Position numbers and translations under genes: made by a program
Source: Hafnia psychrotolerans
Lineage (GTDB): Bacteria > Pseudomonadota > Gammaproteobacteria > Enterobacterales > Enterobacteriaceae
Assembly (NCBI RefSeq): GCF_014639435.1
Contig: NZ_BMFZ01000002.1
Coordinates: 186,001-250,000 of the forward strand
Direction: 5' to 3'
DNA: 64,000 nucleotides
Notes under the pieces: model-generated
Told to the model about the DNA's origin: nothing
Database searches by the model: none
The model's input: the letters and a program-made list of their open reading frames with translations, nothing else
Part shown: positions 34,151 through 41,782 of the stretch, piece by piece
How the letters are laid out: each line of letters begins with the position of its first letter
How positions within the stretch are numbered: the first letter of the stretch is position 1

Positions 34151-35164
34151 TTAGTAGGGTACAGATTGCTCGCCGGTATTTTCATTAACGCAGTTTCTGA
34201 CGTGTAGCCCGTTCATTTTTTGTCTAACCAATTCAGCGGATTTTGTTCGCATTTCGAGAAAAGATTCTTCCGTATAAAAAGCTGAGTGTGCGGTCAGCAG
34301 GACGTTATCCAGCGTTCTGAAGCTATGGGGAATATTGGGCTCATTCTCCAGCACGTCCAGACCGGCAGCCGCGACTTTTCCTGATTTAATGGCTGAAAAA
34401 AGGGCGTCAGAGTCGATAATTCCGCCACGCGCGGTATTGACCAGCAAAACACCCTTTTTCATCATGTCAAATTCTGCATGTGACAATAGATGGTGAGAGG
34501 AGCGGTTTAAAGACGCATTTACGGAGATGATGTCTGAGCTAACCAGAAGCTCTTGCAGAGATTCACAGCGAAAGACACCATGCGTTTTATCCAGCCCGCT
34601 GACCGCATAGGGATCGTAGAACTGAACATTTAGACCAAACGCCGCCGCCCTTCTGGCAACCGCGCCACCGATGCGGCCAAAACCGATAATGCCTAATTTA
34701 CGGTCACGCAGGCGATAGAGCTTTTTGACACTTGCCCAATCCCAGCCACCTTGTTTAACGTGGATATTGATCTCTTCAAGTTTTCTCGCAATCCCCAGCA
34801 TCAGTGCCAAAGCATGGTCGGCCACTTCCTCCGTCCCATAATCAGGAATGTTAAGCACAGAAATACCCAACTCACGAGCGGCAGAAATATCAATATTGTC
34901 ATAGCCGACTGCCGCTTTAACAACGGTTCGGCAATTTTTTAAACTGGATAAAAATGCTTTATCGAAATTAACAGCAGGTACACATGCCCAGATAATAAGA
35001 TAATTGACTTCTGAAAGAAGATTTAAAGGAATTTCATTTACATGGCTAATATGCACTAACTGAACATCATGCCCGGCTAATATCTCTTGTTCGATAATAG
35101 CTGTTTTGAAATGCTTTTCTGTCGTTGAATCAATGATTAGAATCTTTTCTCTGCAGATGTTCAA
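34151..35164 (-). CDS. D-isomer-specific 2-hydroxyacid dehydrogenase
   Basis: A 337-residue NAD(P)-dependent dehydrogenase that interconverts a 2-keto acid and a D-2-hydroxy acid. The Rossmann motif GIIGFGRIGGAVARR lies at about 155-170. The catalytic residues are seen as Arg in VNTARGGIID, Glu in ENEP and His in TAHSAFY. The start is a TTG with AAGGACGG upstream; no later Met gives a complete N-terminal domain. It is the first gene of the leftward cluster, 11 bp before the second aminomutase, and presumably supplies or removes a hydroxyacid building block. Confidence 0.88.
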   Translation of the reverse strand: MNICREKILIIDSTTEKHFKTAIIEQEILAGHDVQLVHISHVNEIPLNLLSEVNYLIIWACVPAVNFDKAFLSSLKNCRTVVKAAVGYDNIDISAARELGISVLNIPDYGTEEVADHALALMLGIARKLEEINIHVKQGGWDWASVKKLYRLRDRKLGIIGFGRIGGAVARRAAAFGLNVQFYDPYAVSGLDKTHGVFRCESLQELLVSSDIISVNASLNRSSHHLLSHAEFDMMKKGVLLVNTARGGIIDSDALFSAIKSGKVAAAGLDVLENEPNIPHSFRTLDNVLLTAHSAFYTEESFLEMRTKSAELVRQKMNGLHVRNCVNENTGEQSVPY

Positions 35165-35532
35165 ATTGCCGTCCTTAATAAGTAAATCAACTGATGCTTT
35201 TAAAGCGCCATAATTAGGATATATCTGATAAAAACTACTCTTCGCAACCGCAGGAATTAGACATTCATAGCGTTGACTCCGCCAGACGATGCTTTCAGCT
35301 GCCAGGAAGGTTAAGAATGAAAAAAGTATCTAATTCATGAGTAATGCTTTCACCTGCTTAATGACGTTTATCGCTCGCGACTACCGAGTGATGAATGTTG
35401 ATTTCTCCGGTAAACTTTCACCGGAAGATGCTTTTTCGCACGCATATTGCAGTTAAACTTTTTCCGATAAGCAATATTTAACAAAATGAAAAGCATGATA
35501 CAATTTCATTAAATTGATTTCAGAAATGACGA
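35165..35532. promoter_or_regulatory. Divergent control region between the metabolite cluster and its LysR gene
   Basis: A 368-bp AT-rich gap without a supportable gene, flanked by two divergent starts. A perfect CAATTT-CATT-AAATTG palindrome at 35501-35516 ends 17 bp before the LysR start codon and is a candidate autoregulatory operator. The promoter of the leftward operon must also lie here, but I cannot single out -35/-10 boxes with confidence. Confidence 0.5.
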
Positions 35533-36462
35533 ATGGGAATGGTGATGAGCTTATATCTGGATATGCATTCAATTGAGGCTTTTCTTAAAGTCGCGGAACT
35601 TAATAGCTTTACCCTGGCAGCAGAGGCACTTTGCATCACTCAGTCAGGAGTAACGGTTAAAATTCAAAAGCTTGAGAATATGCTCGGGTATCCGCTTTTC
35701 CACAGAACGCCGCGTCATATCTACCTTTCGCCGCAGGGCGAAGTGTTCCTTTCCCGGGCTAAAAGCCTGATGGTGGCCCATACCAGCGCGTTAACAACAC
35801 TCAACATTTGTGAAAATACCCAAAATATCAAAATTGGCATTAGCGACCATGTGTTGGATATCCCGCTGATGCAGACGATTAAAAGTATTAGACAAACTTA
35901 TTCCGATCTTATGATTGAAGTTAAAGTAGAAAGCTCTTCCAAAGTTCTGCACGCACTGGAAAATAAAAAAATAGATATAGCCATAATCACTCAGGATGGC
36001 GATAAAAAAGGGGGGGAATATCTGCGAAATGAAAACTATCGATGGTATTGCTCTCCAACATTGGTTTTTAAACAGGATAAAATCCCGCTAATTACCCTGA
36101 GAGAATCTTGCCGTATGAGGAAGCTCATTCTGGACTTATTACTTGAAGCTCGAACCCCATGGTTTGATAGTTTCCAGGGTGGCGGAATGGACACCATCAT
36201 TGCGGCAGCAAAATCAGGGCTGGGTATCGTCCCCTTACCCGAAACCGCGCTCACCGTTTCGGACCTGAAAGAGCTAACGGACGCCAGTCACTTTGTCAGT
36301 CTTCCGAAAATACCGTCGGCGCACATCGTTACCTATAATAACTGCCTGGATCTGCGCTCCAGAGCGATGCTTAAGGATCTTGCCCTGGCAATAAAAAATC
36401 AGACGGTAAAGATGCCTGATGCCGATAAGTTTGTCTCCCTAGGTAGTCTGGTGACTGTTTAA
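35533..36462 (+). CDS. LysR-family transcriptional regulator
   Basis: A 309-residue regulator with an N-terminal winged HTH (AFLKVAELNSFTLAAEALCITQSGVTVKIQKLE, about 14-48) followed by a periplasmic-binding-protein-like effector domain. Three in-frame ATG codons occur at 35533, 35539 and 35545; the ribosome-binding sites do not decide between them. Its divergent position relative to the aminomutase/ATP-grasp operon makes it the likely pathway-specific regulator. The effector is unknown. Confidence 0.9.
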   Translation: MGMVMSLYLDMHSIEAFLKVAELNSFTLAAEALCITQSGVTVKIQKLENMLGYPLFHRTPRHIYLSPQGEVFLSRAKSLMVAHTSALTTLNICENTQNIKIGISDHVLDIPLMQTIKSIRQTYSDLMIEVKVESSSKVLHALENKKIDIAIITQDGDKKGGEYLRNENYRWYCSPTLVFKQDKIPLITLRESCRMRKLILDLLLEARTPWFDSFQGGGMDTIIAAAKSGLGIVPLPETALTVSDLKELTDASHFVSLPKIPSAHIVTYNNCLDLRSRAMLKDLALAIKNQTVKMPDADKFVSLGSLVTV

Positions 36463-36581
36463 AGTTTTGTCCTCTTCTGCTTGAAAACCAAGCCTCGGCG
36501 TTATGCTTACCAATTAACGTTTTAATGATCGTGCAAGTGTAGTTTTTGGACGATAACAGTCAGCGGAACCATATTTATGTT

Positions 36582-36611
36582 TTCATGCATCTTCATGCAT
36601 CTTCATGAATC
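36582..36611 (+). repeat. Three 10-bp direct repeats (TTCATGCATC)
   Basis: Units TTCATGCATC, TTCATGCATC and TTCATGAATC follow each other without spacer at 36582-36611. The 10-bp period places them on one face of the helix. They lie 120 bp after the LysR gene in non-coding DNA. Confidence 0.7.
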
Positions 36612-36646
36612 TTTATACGATTTAGATTCAACAAGTTAGTGTGAAA

Positions 36647-36693
36647 AATCTTCCCGATGCGTTTTCATTTCCCCCTCCGCATCGGGCAAGATT
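36647..36693. terminator. Long imperfect hairpin downstream of the LysR gene
   Basis: AATCTT-CCCGATGCG (36647-36661) pairs with CGCATCGGG-c-AAGATT (36678-36693), a 15-bp stem with a one-base bulge and a 16-nt loop. It could end LysR transcription from either strand, though no T-run follows and it is 185 bp from the gene. Confidence 0.35.
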
Positions 36694-36752
36694 GGTGGTC
36701 TGATTTGGGGGCATTTCAGTTCGATTATGAGGTGACCCCCCTATGTCTCTGA

Positions 36753-36941
36753 ACGACGCGCCTCACTTTTCTGGAAACCTCCGCAAAGGAAATGGGATAT
36801 CTCGAGCTGAGGCTGGAAACCCGACAGATCAACCATCGGGCCGTAAATTTTTACGAGAAAAATGGGTATGTCCGTATTGAGAATTATGGCCCATACATAG
36901 GCAGAGAAGAGGCACTCTGTTTCTCAAAGGCATTGTGCTAA
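36753..36941 (+). pseudogene. C-terminal remnant of a GNAT acetyltransferase
   Basis: The frame ending TAA at 36939-36941 encodes about 62 residues with the GNAT C-terminal block: GYLELRLETRQIN.RAVNFYEKNGY, then YGPYIGREEALCFSKAL. A stop codon at 36750 in the same frame and the absence of the acetyl-CoA-binding half upstream show that only the end of the gene remains. It belongs to the mosaic segment that starts after the LysR gene. Confidence 0.65.
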
Positions 36942-37008
36942 TGGCATTAATGGATCCTGATCTCCGCGCTTGCCACCAGAAAAAAGAGTTGTCATACCTG
37001 CTACGAGC

Positions 37009-37039
37009 GATGAGCGGGCGTTGAAGCTTCCCGCTCATC
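37009..37039. terminator. Hairpin after the NepI-like exporter gene
   Basis: GATGAGCGGG (37009-37018) and CCCGCTCATC (37030-37039) form a perfect 10-bp stem with an 11-nt loop, three bases beyond the stop codon of the exporter gene on the minus strand. There is no clear T-run. Confidence 0.45.
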
Positions 37040-37042
37040 ACC

Positions 37043-38242
37043 TCAGTTTTGGACTCGAACCTTCAATCCTATAACAAGAGCAGCGAGCAGCATGACGCAG
37101 CCAGCAGTAATGAAAACACCTGTTACGCCATTGAGCCCAAACATTACACCACCCAGCGCCGCGCCGGCAGCGATAGAGGATTGAACGGATGCGACAACCA
37201 TACCTCCGGCTGTTTCAGCCTGATCGGGAACAGCGCGCGCTACCCAGTTTGACCATGCTACCGGAACGCCGCCAAACGCCAGTCCCCACAACGCAACTAA
37301 CAGCATGAGTCCCGTCTCCTGAACACTAAGCAAGACCATACATAGTGCCGATATGCCTACAACTGCTGGCATCACTATCAAGGTGGCGCGTAGGTTTCGT
37401 TCCATGAGCCAACCGGCCAGCAACGTGCCTACGAAATTAGCCGCACCGAATCCAAGCAACATGAGGGACAAGCTACCCACAGAAATATGCACAACGCTTT
37501 CAAGAGCCGGGCGAATATAAGTGAACAGTGCAAACTGGCCGGTATGGGCAAGCACACATCCCATCATTCCCATCGCGATGCCAGGGCGGCGGAGTAACCC
37601 CAGCACTGATGAAGTTTTGATCGTTTTGCTCGGGGCCATTGTGGGAAGGGTGAATAGCTGGAAGATTAGCGTCAGCGCCCCCACTGTCGCTGCGGCTAGA
37701 AAGGCACTCCGCCAGCCATATAGTCCTCCTAAATAACTTCCCAGCGGCACCGAAACTACAGTACCTACGGCGATGCCGCTGAAAATGATGGAAAGAGCAC
37801 GTGGAACACGTTTAGCTGGCACCAGTCGCATGGCTACGGCTGCGGCCATACTCCAGAACCCTCCCAGAGCTATACCCAAAAAAATTCGCATGATTAACAG
37901 TACTGTCAGGCTGGAAGAAAGCGCGACCAGCAGATTCGAGGCAATCATCAGCATAGTGAAACCCAACAAAACGACTCGCCGATCCAGCCTGCGCGTCAGC
38001 CCTGGCACAATAAGACCGGAGAACAGTGCCACCACTGCCGTCACTGTCACCGCCTGGCCTGCCAGTGCTTCTGATACGCCCAGAGCAGAGGCCATTGGCG
38101 TCAATAGGCTGGCAGGAAGGTACTCAGCTGTTAGCAGGCCAAAAACCCCCATAGCGAGTGAAAACACGGCCAACCATGCTGGTTCTGTCGGCTCAATATC
38201 AGTTGCATCACAAAGTACGGTATCAGTCATATCATCTCCCAT
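37043..38242 (-). CDS. MFS exporter of the DHA1 family, NepI/sugar-efflux-like
   Basis: A 399-residue 12-helix transporter. Its organisation follows E. coli NepI (purine ribonucleoside efflux): WLAVFSLAMGVFGLLTAEYLPASLLTPMA, the conserved LGIALGGFWSMAAAVAMRLVP, and VPVAWSNWVARAVPDQAETAGG near the C-terminus. The identity is moderate, so the substrate should be left open. Met1 or Met5 could be the start. It is divergent from an AraC-type regulator gene 61 bp away, which probably controls it. Confidence 0.85.
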   Translation of the reverse strand: MGDDMTDTVLCDATDIEPTEPAWLAVFSLAMGVFGLLTAEYLPASLLTPMASALGVSEALAGQAVTVTAVVALFSGLIVPGLTRRLDRRVVLLGFTMLMIASNLLVALSSSLTVLLIMRIFLGIALGGFWSMAAAVAMRLVPAKRVPRALSIIFSGIAVGTVVSVPLGSYLGGLYGWRSAFLAAATVGALTLIFQLFTLPTMAPSKTIKTSSVLGLLRRPGIAMGMMGCVLAHTGQFALFTYIRPALESVVHISVGSLSLMLLGFGAANFVGTLLAGWLMERNLRATLIVMPAVVGISALCMVLLSVQETGLMLLVALWGLAFGGVPVAWSNWVARAVPDQAETAGGMVVASVQSSIAAGAALGGVMFGLNGVTGVFITAGCVMLLAALVIGLKVRVQN

Positions 38243-38303
38243 CTCAAAAATTCCCGGATAAAAATTGCAGACGAAAGTCTAGGGTTGAAGGTGGAGACGA
38301 TCT

Positions 38304-39302
38304 ATGATGCTCAGTCTTTATTTTTTGACCGAAACGCCTAACATGACAACTAAACAACAATTTGCCCTGTCTTCCGATCTCATCAGTGAACTGCTGACCG
38401 GGATGCGCCTTCGCGGCGTCCAGTACCGTCGCGTCCAGACAGGTCCCGTTTTCGGTCTGGGCTTCGATGACAAACCGGGACATGCTTACTTCCTTTATCT
38501 GGCTGCTGGCAGCGCACTCTTACGAACAGATGACGGTAAGTTAAAGGAGCTGAAGGCAGGGAGCGCAGTTTTAATGCCAACGGGCGGGAGCCATCAGCTT
38601 CTGTCGGATGCCCGAGCCTCATTTCAACATATTGACAAATTCGGCGTGGCCCCCCTGGGCGAAGCCGTAAGCGGAGTGGATACCTGCCCCAGTACGCATC
38701 CGACGCCAAGCGCAGTTCTCTTTTATGGCTGCATGGAATTCGATCTCGGCGGCATGCAAGGCCTCGTTAAACTGATGCCGAACACTATGATGGCGGTAAC
38801 AGAAGAGAATAACTATCCGGGACTGATGGCCATTATGGACGCCATGAAACGTGAAATTTGCTCTGGGCGCATCGGCTTCGCCGGCATACTGGCGCGTCTT
38901 GCCGAGGTGGCAGCAGCAATGATTGTACGTGGGTGGATTGAATGTGGCTGTGAGAACGCCTCGGGTCTGGTCGCTGCATTGCGTGACCCACGTCTCGCTC
39001 GGGCCATACTGGCAATACACCGCCACCCTGGCCGAGATTGGTCTGTGGCTGAGCTTGCTGCTGAATCGCACGTGTCGCGTTCTGTCTTTGCAGAACGCTT
39101 TAAGGCGACAATAGGTGTACCGCCACTAAAATATGCAACGGAGTTGCGGATGCGCCTTGCCAGCCAGTGGCTCAGCCACGAGGGGTTATCGATCGATGCA
39201 GTAGCCCACCGCTTGGGCTACACCTCTCAGGCTGCGTTCAGCCGAGCATTTAAACGTATCAACGGCCAGTCACCGGGAGCCCTCCGACACCGGCTATCCT
39301 GA
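38304..39302 (+). CDS. AraC-family regulator with cupin N-terminal domain
   Basis: A 332-residue regulator. An N-terminal cupin-type sensing domain (FLYLAAGSALLRTDDGKLKELKAGSAVLMPTGGSH, about 55-95) is followed by a C-terminal two-HTH AraC domain (AELAAESHVSRSVFAERFKATIG and the terminal IDAVAHRLGYTSQAAFSRAFKR). GGAG precedes the ATG at 38304; the next Met (38343) lacks a good site. Such cupin_6/AraC proteins usually regulate an adjacent divergent oxidoreductase or exporter gene, here the NepI-like exporter. Confidence 0.88.
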   Translation: MMLSLYFLTETPNMTTKQQFALSSDLISELLTGMRLRGVQYRRVQTGPVFGLGFDDKPGHAYFLYLAAGSALLRTDDGKLKELKAGSAVLMPTGGSHQLLSDARASFQHIDKFGVAPLGEAVSGVDTCPSTHPTPSAVLFYGCMEFDLGGMQGLVKLMPNTMMAVTEENNYPGLMAIMDAMKREICSGRIGFAGILARLAEVAAAMIVRGWIECGCENASGLVAALRDPRLARAILAIHRHPGRDWSVAELAAESHVSRSVFAERFKATIGVPPLKYATELRMRLASQWLSHEGLSIDAVAHRLGYTSQAAFSRAFKRINGQSPGALRHRLS

Positions 39303-39480
39303 AAAAACGATCTTGATACACCAGCGTTCGAATGTCTCAGGGTGCGAATGACGATATCTGGCACATAACCGCCAGGCCAGAACGGGCAGCTAAGAGCGAT
39401 GACCCTACCCCCAAAATCCTGCCCCATTCAGGGACAGAATTTCGGCATGATAAACGCCCCTCGAAACGGATGGAGGGCCG

Positions 39481-39663
39481 ATGAAAAAGTCACGGTTTAC
39501 CGAAGAACAGATTTTCTTTGCCCTGAAGCAGGTCGAGCTGGGTAGGACGCCGCCGGAGATGTGCCATAAGCTGTGGCAGGTAAGAACTCTGCGTTTTATT
39601 TTCCCGGGTCAAAGACCGAAAAGACTGAGTGGTTTCGATTCTGTAGACGCAACACAAATCTGA
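39481..39663 (+). pseudogene. Truncated IS3-family transposase subunit A (OrfA)
   Basis: The first 30 residues, MKKSRFTEEQIFFALKQVELG...MCHKL, match the start of IS3-family OrfA proteins (HTH region). After about position 39573 the reading frame continues with unrelated sequence for another 30 codons, and no OrfB follows. The element was evidently cut soon after its left end. The 178 bp before it (39303-39480) contain no gene; the IS end is probably within 39390-39480. Confidence 0.65.
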
Positions 39664-39705
39664 GGCTCACACTGGGGTGGAGAGTGACGGAATAGATTGC
39701 CGTAA

Positions 39706-40368
39706 TTACTGGCGGCATGCGGCGGAAGCTCTGCCCGCAAAACCGATGGCGATGGGCCATCCAGGCACTCTGTAGATCTCAGAAATCACCTGCATCGTTG
39801 CGTCTTCGATCGTTCCTTCATTACGGCATAAAACCCAGCCATTATCTGCAATTTCGCGCTCGAACGCCTTGGTACAAGCAACATGATCTTCAAGCTTATG
39901 AATCACAGTACTACTTAGCCCACGCGGTCGGGCCGCGGCCCTCGCCCATGAAATATCAGGCGCAGTAACAACCCCGATGTGTAGGTCTGGCGTTCGCACG
40001 TTTCGTTCAATGTTAAGCTGTAAAATCTCTGCAAATGGAACCATCCGGCGAAACGCGGCATCCGACGGGTACCAACGATCCATCAAGATAATGCTGTCCG
40101 GTGGCTGTTTAGTCAGCACATGCAGGGAAATCCAGGCACGGCTATCAGCAAAGCGCTCACAAACCTCCCATTCCAAATCCAGGGCGGGATTTCTGGCGAG
40201 TTTGTTTACGAGGGCCATTGTTTCCCTTCTGTAGGGATCGCTTTTTTTCTCGCAAAGTCGGATCACCTTCTTGTTGTCTGCCCTTAGTACTTTCGTAATG
40301 GCCTCCAACAGTGTGGTTTTGCCGGCTCCCTTGGGTCCATCCAGAGAAACAAACAGCGGACGACTCAT
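39706..40368 (-). CDS. Thymidylate-kinase-like P-loop kinase
   Basis: A 220-residue protein with Walker A GPKGAGKTTLLEA at about 11-23 and a DRW motif (IILMDRWYPSDAAFRR) of the thymidylate/nucleoside-kinase clan. It is too divergent to be the housekeeping Tmk, which is encoded elsewhere in enterobacteria. GAAG precedes the ATG. It lies between two IS fragments, with no partner gene, and looks acquired. Possible roles are a nucleotide or antibiotic kinase, or a phage-derived dNMP kinase. Confidence 0.7.
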   Translation of the reverse strand: MSRPLFVSLDGPKGAGKTTLLEAITKVLRADNKKVIRLCEKKSDPYRRETMALVNKLARNPALDLEWEVCERFADSRAWISLHVLTKQPPDSIILMDRWYPSDAAFRRMVPFAEILQLNIERNVRTPDLHIGVVTAPDISWARAAARPRGLSSTVIHKLEDHVACTKAFEREIADNGWVLCRNEGTIEDATMQVISEIYRVPGWPIAIGFAGRASAACRQ

Positions 40369-40832
40369 TCTTCAAATGACGATTGATATACGGTTTTTGT
40401 AAAGCTCAAATCAGGCAAAAGCATCTTATTTCCTTTGTATGAACAGCTGAACACCCTCTTCGCTCGCCGGAATCACCTGGCGCGTGAGCGCGAACCGAAT
40501 GGAAGACTCTTATAAACAGACACTGATGAATATTCTAGCAATGATCGAACTCATGGGTCTAAAAACCCAGGATTACAGCTGGTTAGGATCATCGCTCATA
40601 TGTTATGGCCTGCGCGGTGTAGTTTAAGGGATCCGCTTAGAAAACGGAAAACATCCCACGTTAAGCCTGTTTTTTTAAGCAAATAGTACTTGAACTCACA
40701 GCGAATAACGAACAGAAGAATGTCTTACAAAATAAACTGGATCAGAACGCTGCCGAGTTTATATGTGTACTTTTCTGGAAGCCGCTCAAACGATCCAATC
40801 AACACGGTTACATATATTTTGCAATTGAATGG
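40369..40832. other. Gene-poor accessory stretch
   Basis: This 464-bp interval between the kinase gene and the HEAT fragment has no recognisable gene. A 42-codon open frame begins at 40499 (MEDSYKQTLMNIL...), but it has no strong ribosome-binding site and no known relatives that I recognise. Confidence 0.4.
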
Positions 40833-41027
40833 TCAATTGCGTTTTTCTAAGTCGGTCAATGCATATCTCCCACGTTCTGCTACTGATTGAGATGTGTCAG
40901 AAGCCAGTATATTTGCCAGTTTAAAGGCTTCATCACCAATATTATCCAATTCTTTTATAAGCATTTCACCAGCTATACGCCGAACCATAGGGGAACGGTC
41001 GGTTATCGCCATTGTAGTGGCCAACAA
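40833..41027 (-). pseudogene. HEAT-repeat protein, C-terminal fragment
   Basis: About 60 residues with helical HEAT-like repeats (SPMVRRIAGEMLIKELDN, DEAFKLANILASD, SVAERGRYALTDLEK). Just upstream on the minus strand lies a GTGGCCA/TGGCCAC inverted repeat (41017-41038) and then the IS3-family transposase fragment, so the 5' part of the gene appears to have been lost to an insertion. The intact protein would probably have been a HEAT-repeat adaptor; its function is unknown. Confidence 0.5.
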
Positions 41028-41052
41028 AAGCTGGCCACGGCTTTAGCGTTTT

Positions 41053-41238
41053 TCAGAACAATCGTTCTGATTCATTCGGCGTCAAACCACCATTGTATTG
41101 ATGAGGTCTTAGCTGGCCATAATATCCCATAAGGTAATTTGTTATCGCTGTGCTGGCTTCGCTAACGTTTGCATACCCATATTCCGGAACACAGTCTGTT
41201 TTCAGGCTCCTGAATAACCGTTCCATTGGACTGTTATC
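41053..41238 (-). mobile_element. C-terminal fragment of an IS3-family transposase (OrfB)
   Basis: Reading the minus strand from 41238 to the TGA at 41055-41053 gives 61 residues that begin DNSPMERLFRSLKT, pass through YGYANVSEA, and end GYYGQLRPHQYNGGLTPNE plus SERLF. This is the conserved end of the rve integrase domain of IS3-family OrfB, including the last catalytic Glu region. The fragment starts exactly where the IS-type inverted repeat at 41239 begins, so the second element cut it. Confidence 0.8.
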
Positions 41239-41277
41239 GGGCTTTGTTGAATAAATCCGATTTATTCAACAAAGCCC
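41239..41277. mobile_element. Back-to-back 19-bp IS terminal repeats (IS903/IS5-type scar)
   Basis: GGGCTTTGTTGAATAAATC (41239-41257), one C, and its exact reverse complement (41259-41277). GGCTTTGTTGAATAAATC is the terminal repeat known from IS903-type elements. Finding both ends face to face with one base between them means the body of the element is missing, or two ends were joined by deletion. Confidence 0.75.
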
Positions 41278-41297
41278 GGGTGATGCTATGAGCGCCA

Positions 41298-41711
41298 TCA
41301 TTCCGTCCGATGGACTAAAATTCGCTGCCCACGGGAAATGATTTTGTTGAATTCGGCACACTGGGTATGGTCTTGCGCTGTACATTTAGCAATATGTTTA
41401 AGGCCCAGGCTAAGTATCTGGAGTTTCCGGATTGTCTTATCTATTTCCTGCGCTCGGGTGTGCAATTGTTCCCGGTCAATACTCAGCTTATCCTGTGTTT
41501 CGAACATCTTAGCTATTTCATCAAGGGTGAATCCTGCCACCTGTCCTAAGGCAATAAGCTGCAATTTTTTAACCACACTTTCAGCATACTGTCTTCGCAA
41601 CCCATGACGACCTACCGACTTTATTAACCCCTTCTTCTCGTAATAACGCAGTTTTGATGGCATCACTCCGGAGCGTTTAGCAACGACCCCAATGTCCAGT
41701 ACCTTTATCAT
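41298..41711 (-). CDS. MerR-family transcriptional regulator
   Basis: A 137-residue MerR-type regulator. The start at 41711 (MIKVLDIGVVAKRSGV) begins the winged HTH; a longer in-frame version would read through the divergent promoter. The DNA-binding domain LRYYEKKGLI is followed by a coiled coil and a C-terminal region with C...DHTQC residues that might sense an oxidant or metal. It is divergent from the DUF2938 gene, whose promoter has the 19-bp spacer typical of MerR targets. Confidence 0.88.
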   Translation of the reverse strand: MIKVLDIGVVAKRSGVMPSKLRYYEKKGLIKSVGRHGLRRQYAESVVKKLQLIALGQVAGFTLDEIAKMFETQDKLSIDREQLHTRAQEIDKTIRKLQILSLGLKHIAKCTAQDHTQCAEFNKIISRGQRILVHRTE

Positions 41712-41741
41712 TGACTTAAACCTAACTTCAAGTTGCACAAT
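41711..41741 (+). promoter_or_regulatory. MerR-type promoter with 19-bp spacer
   Basis: TTGACT (41711-41716) and CACAAT (41736-41741) are 19 bp apart. The spacer contains a near-palindrome (ACTTAAA / TTCAAGT) on which a MerR dimer could act by DNA distortion. It drives the DUF2938 gene and overlaps the regulator's own start codon. Confidence 0.55.
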
Positions 41742-41782
41742 GACTGCCAGATTAACACCCGAAGGTAAGAGAGAGATAGGCT

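Noticed and set aside
36730..36741. GTGACCCCC shared between 36731-36740 and 53382-53390, both next to gene remnants, as an IS end
   Set aside because: The common stretch is only about nine bases and no longer inverted partner was seen; too short to call a terminal repeat.
37053..37063. An 11-base match (GGTTCGAGTCC on the minus strand) to the T arm of the tRNA-Asn at 22802-22877, possibly an att site
   Set aside because: It lies inside the last codons of the exporter gene (coding KVRVQ) and the match does not extend into the tRNA 3' end, so it is most likely chance.
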